64,000 bases of DNA from Paramyrothecium sp. XJ0827 (Eukaryota; Ascomycota; Sordariomycetes; Hypocreales; Stachybotryaceae): positions 2,480,001 through 2,544,000 of the forward strand of contig JAJFPB010000006.1 of NCBI GenBank assembly GCA_020881915.1. Direction: 5' to 3'. The translations under genes were made by a program, and so were the position numbers. Below are positions 23,078 through 32,388 of this stretch, piece by piece; position 1 is the first letter of the stretch; each line of letters opens with the position of its first letter. The notes under the pieces were generated by a model. The model worked only from the letters and a program-made list of their open reading frames with translations, made no database searches and was not told the DNA's origin.

Positions 23078-23858
23078 CCACAACGTCAATGCAGTTCCCA
23101 AAGGCATAATTCACCCGTCATTGTACAACCATCGACATATTTCTAACCCACACCGTTTATATGGGTCGGCTTTATTTTTATGCATTACGCACGTGTCTGC
23201 TTCAAGGACAAATGTACACATTCTTAGAGCCTCAATTTGAGCGGGCTCCTCACCCTGTTGGCGCCGATGATAAGGCTGTTGAAATCCTTGATACGGCCAG
23301 GACAGTGCTACAGCAGGGCCTTGGGGCTCATGTTGCAAAACATACAATTTCTTTTACAGATACCCTTTTACGATAGATGGGCTTGTCCAGTCGGCAAGTC
23401 CAGGTGGCAGTTGCTTTGCAGGAGTATTATGGTGCACGGGAGGGCTGTTTTACTGTTTTCATGTTCTTGTTTATGATTGTTATGATACCTAAATGTTCAA
23501 TTTGGGCGCTAGATGTTGGTCGGTATTGGACGCCTGCCGGGCTCCATTGATTTGGGGGTTTTACAGAAACATGGCTGGATGATCTAGGTAGATATTGCGT
23601 GATGTTGGAATCACGTAAGAAATGAAAAGATGATTGAACGAGCATCACTTGTGTGCCACACCACGCCGCTTTGCAAGTTTCACATTGTTCCGTTGATGAG
23701 TAAGGGCCCATCCGGTGATGTGGTGCTATTTTACAAATGGCTGTGAGGCCCCCACCCCTGTAGGCTTTCTCATCCTTGGGTATCTATATCCTGTTTCGTA
23801 GTGGCCATGCCCATGTCCGCCCCCAGTTGATTCGTATCTGTACAGTTAAAAGTAGCAT
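23078..23858. other. Convergent 3' intergenic region
   Basis: About 780 bp between the stops of the CBM48-domain gene and SWC2. I see no gene. Sequence around 23090-23500 is AT-richer, fitting 3' UTRs. Confidence 0.5.
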
Positions 23859-26410
23859 TCACGATGCTGCGCTACTTGCCTCTGTTGGTGTAGCCGCCTC
23901 TGTGGCTGTGACGCCCTTGACCTCATCCACCTTGGCTACCTCGCCCACCTTTGTGTCTGGCGTAGATGAGGAGTTTGATATCGGTGTCGGTGCCGGCGTC
24001 GGTGCTGCTGCCTGTGCTGCCTGGCCCGGTGCCTTTGCTATTGATGATGCGGCTTGTGGAGGTACTGCTTGCGTTGCTGCCGGCGTAGGTGCTTGAAGGA
24101 CTGGCGTCGTCTTGGCAACCTCTTGCTTCGGCTGTGGCGGCACCGACTGCGGCTGCTGCTGTGGCAGTTTCTCCGCACCGCCTTGATCCTTCTGCTCCGC
24201 TGGCTGTTGTTGTTGGGGCTTCTGCTTTGGCGTCTCCCTCTTCCCAGCAGGGTTAAGGAATCGTTCTGGCACGCCCCGAGCTGCGGACGAGCCGGTGCCG
24301 ACCCACGCACCGAGGAGGCGGCTCCAGCGGTAATCACCACGACGGAGCCGCTGAATCTCACGATACGCGTAGGCGCTGGCGTATGGCAGGCCAGTGCGGG
24401 GATCGCGATATTTGGCTGGTCGATGCGTGATCACGCAGAGTGGTGCGGGAGAAGGTTCTGAAGCACATTGTCAGCTGTTTGTAACCGTGCGACCGAGCCC
24501 GAAGCTTGCGATCTTGAGTAGGTTGCTAGCTTACTGGCGAGTTTGGTCATCTTACGACCGAAAAGAATCTGTGTCTGCACAGTCTTGTCTTTAATGGCAT
24601 TCTCGTCGAAATTCTGGTAAATAATAGCGTTGCAGGCGGTGCTCGCAGCAGGCGGCTTCTCAACAGCAGGAGAGTCGACTGGAGTCTCAGAAGGAGTTAC
24701 GCTAACAGCCTTGCTCAATGCTGGTGGATTTTGCAGCGGCTGAAGAGGTTGTGATGCCGACTGTGGTTGTGATTGGGGTGTCGGTGCTGCTGGTGGAGGA
24801 GGTGGTGCATCAGGCATGGCAGAGTCTGCCGACGGAACAGCGATAACCGAAGGTGGAGGAGCAGAAAGGCCGGCAGGAGGCACGGAGCTATTGTTATGTG
24901 TAGGTGGCGTAACGGTGTGTTGAAGGTCGGTATTTGGAGGCGCGAGAACATTGGACTTGGGAGGAGGTCCTGACGAGGGAGGTTGGCCATTGATGCTGAT
25001 ACCAGGAGGAGGCGCAAGTAGCGATGGCGGCGCCAACACACCCGAAGGCCTGTTGCTGCTGGTATCGGGAGGCCGAGCCATGCCAGGAGGTGCCATGAGC
25101 GAACCGACGACTGGCCCAGCGGCTTCCGTTGGCGGTACTGGAGCGGCCAGTCCGCCCTTTGGAGGTGGAGGAGCTGGCATGGCTGGCCTGTCTTCTTGTT
25201 TTTGTTTTAGTGTTGGATTCTGTGTTGTTGACGTGCTTGAGTTAGGCTCTATCGAATGTGATGTGGCATCAGACACGGCGTTTCCTTCAGGAACTGTAAG
25301 TTTAGGGGCTGTCACAGAAGGCGCTGCAGCTGCTGAAACGTCTGCTTCTGATTTGACGTCTGCACTGGCCTTGGGGAGATCCTTTTCGTTTACGGGTCCA
25401 GGACCATCGCCAACCTTGTCTGTCTTCTTGTCATCTTTCGCTTGGCCCTTCGCGTCCTCCTTGCCCTTGTCAGCCTTCTCCCGCTTCTTCTTTTTCGGCT
25501 GCTCCTCAACGACGATGTGCCTCCCAACATGCTTCATATCGCCACCTCCAAGATCCGCAATGCCACTCCAAAAAGTAATGACGGGCCCCTTGAGCGTCCG
25601 TGAGCTCAAGGCAGCCAACTTAGCACGTCGCTCCTCCTCACGCTGCTTCTCGGCCTCCTCCCATCGGTTCAAGCTCTTGCTGTTGCGCTTCTCGACAGTG
25701 GCGGCCTCGCGCAGGCGCTCCTCCTGTGTCATGGGGGGCTTGCGGAGGGCCTCGAGCCGCTCGGCTTTCTTTTGCATCTGCGCCAGCTGCTTCAGACGCT
25801 TGGCCTCGCGCTCGACCATTTGTTGGTGCAGCTGCACCTTGGACCAGGCCGTCGTACTGCGCGATGAGGCGCGCGTGGGAAGATCTGCAGGCGAGGGGAG
25901 CCAGGACGCGCGCTCTGACTTCTTCTTAGGTCGAGGCGCTGGCGCGGCGGCCGCCGGACGAGGAGTGGTGGATGTGGACGGATCGATGCGGACCTTCTTC
26001 CTGAACTTAGCCGGGATAGCGGCATCGCGGGCCTTTCGTTTGCGCTGCGCGTCGCGGCGCTCCTTGTCCTGACGTTCGAGCTCCTTCTCACCCTCGAGAT
26101 CGTCAGGGGCATTCTGATTGTCATCTTCTTCATCTGAAGAGGAATCCATCTGCATATCGGAACCATCAGCGTCGGCGTCCGAGAAGCCCTGGTCGTTCTC
26201 ATCCTCCGCAAAGAGCAGCTCCAGGTCCGAGTCTGGCTCCTCGTTGGCCAGCATCGACTTCATCCGATTGCCGGCCGTAGTGCGGCGCGCCCTCGTCGTG
26301 GCGAGCCATTGCGGCTGAGCGGTCGGGGTGTCGCTGTCGGAGCTGTCGGAAAGGCTCGATAGCTGGGACGTCTCGCGATCGTTCTCGGAGGGCCTCGATT
26401 CTGAGTCCAT
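23859..26410 (-). CDS. SWC2: SWR1-complex subunit Swc2 (YL1/VPS72 family)
   Basis: Exons on the minus strand are 26410-24535 and 24457-23859, 824 aa. The ATG at 26410 (MDSESRPSENDRE) is the first true ATG; the frame continues upstream but only from a GTG. The N-terminal YL1 region has RARRTTAGNRMKSMLANE, then an acidic LELLFAEDENDQGFSD stretch, the H2A.Z-H2B binding part of YL1. Lys/Glu-rich coiled coil and a long Pro-rich low-complexity middle follow. The intron (GTAAGC...TTCAG) joins TKLA to KPSPAPLCVI, restoring the conserved YL1_C motif LCVITxxPAKYRDPRTGLPY. Swc2 binds variant histone H2A.Z and nucleosome-free DNA for SWR1-catalysed exchange. Length is close to yeast Swc2 (795 aa). A 373-codon antisense ORF (24951-26072) is a shadow of the biased sequence. 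Confidence 0.92.
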
Positions 26411-28214
26411 GATGCCGGTAGCATTAAAAGACACGTGGACGGGGCATGTTTCGTACTCTGCAGCCACTGCTGAGGTGAGTGGACTTTGTTTGTGGGCTAA
26501 TGGGGAGACGGAATCTTGTGAGAACGGACGGATGTTGGCGAGAAGTAAGAGCTTTCTTCGAGGGAGGGGTGTTGGGCGAAATTTTGGCGTCACAAGCTTC
26601 GCGCGTCAAGCAGGTGACGGACCTTAGGTACCTTAGGCGAGGAGATATGTTAGATGGGCTGAGAGTGCCGAAGAAAACGAAATGTACCTCGTGATTGGCT
26701 GGATGGCGCCGCGCAGCGGAAGTACCAGCGCTGTAGAAGTAGCGTTTCCAGCGCAGACGCATTATCTCCTACAAGCCACATGCGCTCCAGCGCTTTCAAG
26801 AAGCGGCATAGTGGAAATTTATGACGTTGCTAATTGATATTAGAATCATAACACGATTAGTGACTGGGTAGATGTTAAAGTTCTACAAGGTTTCAAGACT
26901 TTGGAGCTTTCTAAGAAGACCCTTAAATCCATTTTCTTACATTGTGACTAGCAATTCTGGAGAGAGTCTAACTTTACAGTCTTTGTTTTTTGCTAACCAG
27001 TTAACATGTCCAAAAGAGGTAAGTTACTCTCTTTGTTATTAGTCGCGGGGATGTCAGAAATTGCTGCAAGAATAGGAGGAAAGTCGAGTGCAGCAAGTGG
27101 GATAACCGTGTGCATCGCTCGAATTGGATCGACTTGTAATACGTTGAATGCTGCTTGAGAAACCCATTTAGCGACAAAGTACATCTTCATCAATGACAAA
27201 AGCATTACTAACGTGTAACTCCTACTAGTGCCTGTATATTTCGCGAGGCTCGTATCGCTAATTTAAGAAGCGCTTTCACAAGTCAGATCATCGTATAGCT
27301 TACATCTGCAACAAGGCATGATCCCCAAAGGCAAATCGAGGGAATATAACGGCGTGAAACTCGACCTTGGAGCATTTCCACCAATACATATTATCGTAGC
27401 ATCTTTCGTGTTATTGCCTCTTCTTTGTCAGAAATCCAGGCTCTGATATGGCCATAGTGGCATCGTGGAAAGAGGAGACTATTTGAGTAATAATGCCAAC
27501 CAACACCACTGGCTTGAAGAGTGACAAGAGGCCTCGATATCTTATGGCATGTGCTCAGAATTTTGTTTCGTCTTGTCGTTTTCAGGCTCTACCTAGTTGT
27601 AGTATGTTCTTCATTTCATCTCGAGTACTCAGGAAATCGTTCCATCGAGTAGTATGAGGAAAGAAGAACATACCATATAGAAGTTAGCTTCCTAACATTT
27701 AGAGTACATGATCTACAGCTGATGGCTTCAGATATGGCACAGAAATCGTTGCACAAAGCCACGAGCCCACGCGCCGTCGCGTTTCATTTGTGCGTACTCC
27801 ATTCAATCTAGCTCCAAAGAGCAGAGAATTGACTCCATCAGTACACCACCGACTTAGCCATGCTCTTGTCATACAAACATCCTGCTGCACAGGGATAGAT
27901 CTAGCATAGCGATCATGGAGTATCAGCCGGATAGCGTCAATGTGTGAGTGATGGTGGCAATAAATACATTCACGATCACTTGTCGTTCTGTGGCAATTTG
28001 CTTCTTGAGCTTCATGTGACCGCGTCAGTTGCTTCTGGAAATTTGGACGGTGGATACTTTTCTATATTTGTGAGTCACTGTAGTCAAAGAGGCAGCCACT
28101 TGGATTTTGGCTGTTCCACCTCGGGTGCTTTGTATTTAATAAGGTATGCTTATTCGAGATTACTTCTCGTATGAGAATCCAATGCTTGGCTGCTGCACAA
28201 TTGATGTTTATCCA
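26411..28214. other. 1.8-kb AT-rich spacer upstream of SWC2 and 3' of the NLR
   Basis: 26411-26760 is probably the SWC2 promoter. 26780-28200 is visibly richer in A and T than the neighbouring genes. The only ORFs are short (such as 26993-27205 minus), with no recognisable domain. It contains isolated splice-like words (for example AGGTAAGTTAC near 27018), which could be remains of a decayed gene or chance. I see no inverted repeats or transposase fragments. Confidence 0.45.
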
Positions 28215-31200
28215 TCATTGAACACCTATATGTGCTGTGTATTCTTTCTCCTCCAAGACTTTCTCGTTGTCAGGGACATTGACAGATGCTTTCCACTCAC
28301 CCAAACTTCCTTCGGTTAATTTGGTATGCGGATGGTCAGGCCCTAGGACCTCTCTTCTCTGTATAAGACATTCCTCCATCAGGCAAATCGCTTCAGCAGT
28401 GCGATGTAATGCATTCAGAGTGAAGGCCAGGTTTTGCTTTGCAGTGAGTGTACGTGGGTGCTTGCCCCCAAGTAATTTTCGCCGCTGTTCCAATACCTGC
28501 TTCTGAATTCGCTCAGCTTCATCGTATCGGCCCTGTTCATGATAGGTACTTGCAAGTACTGCGTATGCATATATTGTATTTGGGTGCAGCTCTCCAAAAA
28601 GCTGCTGCCACTGCTCCAATACCTGCTTCTTTATTCGCTCAGCTTCATCGTATTGGCCCTGTTCATGATAGGTACTTGCAAGTACTGCGTATGCATATAT
28701 TGTATCTGGGTGCAGCTCTCCAAAAAGTTGTTGCCGCTGCTCCAATACCTGCTTCTTAATCCGCTCAGCTTCATCGTATCGGCCCTGTTCATGATAGGTA
28801 CTTGCAAGCGCTGCGTATGCATATATTGTATCTGGGTGCAGCTCTCCAAAAAGTTGTTGCCGCTGCTCCAATACCTGCTTCTTAATCCGCTCAGCTTTAT
28901 TGTATCGGCCCTGTTGATGATAGGTACCTGCAAGCGCAGCGTAGGTATCTATTGTATCTGGATGTAGCTCTCCAAAAAGCTGTTGCCGCTGCTCCAATAC
29001 CTGCTTCTCAATCCGCTCAGCTTCATCGTATTGGCCCAGTTCATAATAGGTACTTGCAAGCGCTGCGTAAGCAGTTATTGTATCTGGATGTAGCTCTCCA
29101 AAAAGCTGTTGCCGCTGCTCCAATACCTGCTTCTCAATCCGCTTAGCTTCATCGTATCGGCCCTGTTGATGATAGGTGCCTGCAAGCACTGCGTAGGCAC
29201 GTATTGTATCTGGGTGCGTACTGCCCAGCGCCTGTTGGCGTGCACGCCAAACACTAGAGAGAAGTTTTTCGGCTTCGTCATAGCGGCCCTGTTGTCGATA
29301 TGTTTGTGCAAGATTTTGCATGCTAATGAGAGTTTCGGGGTGTGCCTCGCCTAGGGCCTCCTTGCGCAACTGTACTACTTGCATCTCCAGCACCTCGGCC
29401 TCGCTGTACCGACCCTGCGCCCAGTATGCATTGGCGAGAATTGACATAGTATAGGATGTATCCAAGCTTGACTCGCCAAGCACCTCTTTCTGATGGTGCA
29501 GTACTTGAAGACACAGCTCCTCGGACTCAACATGGCGTCCCTGCCGCTGGTACGTGCCGGCAAGCTCTGCCATACATGTGAGCGCGTCGGGGTGGAAATC
29601 GCCCAGCTCCTTCCGCAGTAACGCCTCAGCACGCTTGTCTACCAGTTCTTTTTCTCTCCATCTTTGGCGATGATGTAGAAAATCCGATACTCGCCAGAGT
29701 AGGTACCCAAGCTGAGCGGGTTCGCTGCAAATCTCGGCATGCTCGCTAATACGTATTGCATGCGCGAAGTATTTCTCACATTGCTTCCACGTCTGCATCT
29801 CGCATTCATCTGGATACAAGCGGTCTATGACTCGCAAGGCTGCTCGCACAAAGTAGGTCTCTCCTAGCCCTGCTTGCTTTGCCGTCGGGACTGTGCGTGT
29901 TGCTGCTCGAGAAGTTTTGGGCGTTGCCGACCCTGACGAAGAGGGCGACGCGCGACCAACTACCGGCCTCGGCCTCGGCTTCGTGGGCGTCGTCCTGTTC
30001 CCTGCATGCCGCGTTTTTGAACTCGCCCTCTGTGCCTTCGACATCTTCTCCGCATCCATTGTTATCTTGTTGAGTCCAAATCGGATGCCTTCCTGCACCA
30101 GTTTATGCATCTCGTAGCTCTTTTCACTCCCTTCTGTCGTTCGTTGTGAGAGGAAGGCGAAGTCCATGAGTCGCCTAATGGCCATTCTTACGTCGATGTC
30201 TTTCGTCGACGATTTTGCCTTCTCATCATTTTCTGCATCATCATCATAGCTGGCAGCTGCTTGTATGATGTCCCAAGGGACATTCTGATAGTCAAGATAG
30301 GCGATGGTGTGTACGATATGGAACGCCATCCTTTCTTCCGCTTTCTTGCTTCGTTTGAGGTGCTCCATTGATATATGCCATATCTCCAGTATGCTGTTGG
30401 TGACTCCATCTCTTCGGTAGGCGTCGAATTTTGCTGTACTGAGGGTCTTCCACCTGTCCTGGCCCTTGCGCAGCATACATAGATACTCGTTGATACTCAT
30501 CATGGTGTGTCGCATAGAGGCCCCCGCCTGAGATATTGCCAATGGAACCCATTGCAGCTCCTCTAGCAACTCATCGACACTATCACCTCCGTCCTCATCG
30601 CTGAACTCCGGACATATGACATTCATAAGCAGTTGCCTGGCTTCACTCCCTGTCATGCGTGTTACCTGTATGCCTTGGCCCCTATTCAGTAGGCTGTGAG
30701 TGAGTCCTTCATCACGTGTCGTCCAGAGAACAGTCCCATTTGGTCCTGTCGGGAGATAATGCCTCAGTGCCTTTTTGGCCGCAGTCCTAGCGTTTGATTC
30801 ACTAAGCTGGTGCCGACCATTTGAGGATTTCGTTGACGGTGTTAATCTTCTTGTTCCGCCTGCCCCAGTTCCTAAAGTCCGTGAGCCTCCACTCGCCACT
30901 TTCTCGGTCGTTGCCAGCCCCCCGAATTTAGTCGTGATCTGCTCCACGGGATTACCACAAAACAGCTCCAGGTTGTCGGCGTTATCAATGACAAGCAACC
31001 AACGTGATTCTCTTTCAATGCCGAGGCGCACTGTCTTCAGTAGGTCGTCGTCCGAGAGCCGGTCAATTTTCAGGCCTAGAGTTCTGGCAACTTCCTTATA
31101 ATCGTTCATAAAGGTCGCCTCGGTCTCGGCGTGGACCCAAAAGACGGAGCGAGAGTTGATGCGGCGGTAGGCGTAGTCGAGAGCGAGCTGGGTTTTTCTA

Positions 31201-31592
31201 CAATCCAATTAGTCATGTTTTCCAATTTCACTTGCTTCCTCCGATGTGTTCTAGAATGCTATGAAACCCTCGCGGGAGTCTAGCATACACGACTTTGATG
31301 ATTGCTTGATCCAAACATGGAGGAATTCCTACCCAGATCCTCCGAGCCCATAAAGTGCTGCACTCTGGTAATTCTCAGAGTTCGCTGGTAGTAGACCGTC
31401 AAGCTGTGCCGTGAGATCTGGTCTGGGGACGATTGCCGAATTGCGTGAAAATGGGATGTACCATCTCGGCGCTGCCGGAGGACTTGGTTCATGAATGTTG
31501 CAGTTGACAGTGCCGCCCTCAGAAGACACAACGTTCACCAAGTTCTTCGCCCCTACAGACGCTTCAAAATTCGTGCCATTTATGTGAGACAT
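28215..31592 (-). CDS. NLR-type (STAND) protein: NB-ARC ATPase domain with kinesin-light-chain-like TPR repeats
   Basis: Exons on the minus strand are 31592-31333 and 31197-28215, 1080 aa. The ATG at 31592 is preceded by an in-frame TAG four codons upstream. NB-ARC signatures: Walker A GLGGSGKT (residues about 82-89, split by the intron), Walker B WLLVIDNAD (about 153-161), a sensor-like TVLWTTRDE (about 242-250), a GLPL-equivalent WVPLAISQAG and an MHD-like YEMHKLVQ (about 448-455). An extra Gly/Ser/Thr-rich insert sits between Walker B and the sensor (about 168-235). A second Ser/Pro/Arg-rich linker (about 470-528) precedes roughly ten 42-residue TPRs (about 620-1045); six of them are nearly identical. 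Fungal NB-ARC-TPR proteins are candidate innate-immunity or incompatibility receptors. The N-terminus before the ATPase is very short and carries no known enzymatic effector domain. The ligand is unknown. Confidence 0.9.
28440..29230 (-). repeat. Six tandem 126-bp repeats encoding near-identical TPR units
   Basis: The word ACCTGC on the plus strand recurs at 28495, 28621, 28747, 28873, 28999 and 29125, an exact 126-bp (42-codon) period. Units differ by only a few bases and keep the frame. Encoded units share the pattern LFGELHPDTIxAYAxLA, then TYHxQGxYDEAERI. Variation is concentrated at the residues after DTI, at the A/V and S/G positions in the first helix, and in the YHEQ/YHQQ/YYEL turn. 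Confidence 0.95.
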
Positions 31593-32388
31593 GGTGAAAG
31601 TCTAAGCAGCCTGGCGCTGGGCGGCGGAATCAGAACGTCGGACGGTGGGGAATCAGTGGTGTTGTCGATGGATTCAAGACCAGCAACGATGAGAGCCTTG
31701 TGAGGGGAGTTGATGCCTAGTCGAATGCAACGTCAGCCCTTCACGTGAACGCTTGTTTTGGGCACTGGGTTTGTAGAATTGCACTTCAGCCTCAGCCTGA
31801 TATCGTCCAGCGGCGGCTATGAAGCGTCAGCGGTAACTCCAGCACTTACTTGCCTTCTCGCGCACGCCGGCATTTCGTTGATGCTTTAGTTGGTCGGATT
31901 CTAAGCCGCACTCTATCCCTGTGTCGCTGTTCAATGTAAATCATTTGCAGGGAAATGTGAATTGAGTCCTGCAGTATAAGCAATACCCAAGAATTGTCTT
32001 CTTCGTTTCATGATTCTCGTAGAGGCAAAAAAGAAAGAGATCAAATTTCAAGGCACACTCATCATGACAATACTTCGGGATGTATATTGTATATCAAAGA
32101 GTTTCCATGAATCCCGAACAAAAAGTAGCTTCGCAAAAAGAACTCCATGCTTCAGACACCCTAAACAAACCGTGCCGTGGCTTATGTATCTAAATAAGCT
32201 CGATGTATGTACCGTATGTGTATGTATGATGATCTCCTAACCGTAACACAGAAGGCTAGGCCCTCAATTAATTGCAAATCGTCCCGACGAAAAAAAAAGA
32301 ATGACATCTCGCAGTGGTGCTGCAAGAACCAACTGACCTACAAGTCTATGTTCTAATAGTAGCCAACCCCCAGAATTAGTCCCAAATT
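31593..32388. promoter_or_regulatory. NLR promoter and Atg15 3' flank
   Basis: About 800 bp between the NLR start and the ATG15 stop, both genes on the minus strand. 31960-32380 is AT-rich, fitting the ATG15 3' UTR and NLR promoter. No ORF or RNA gene is supported. Confidence 0.45.

Noticed and set aside
24951..26072. 373-codon antisense ORF across SWC2
   Set aside because: It is a mirror of Ser/Pro/Lys-rich coding sequence. The minus-strand frame has clear YL1 domains, and the antisense peptide is low-complexity only.
26993..27205. Possible gene fragment (minus strand) in the AT-rich spacer
   Set aside because: At 70 codons with no domain match I recognise, it could be chance. It is kept only as part of the observation on the AT-rich pocket.
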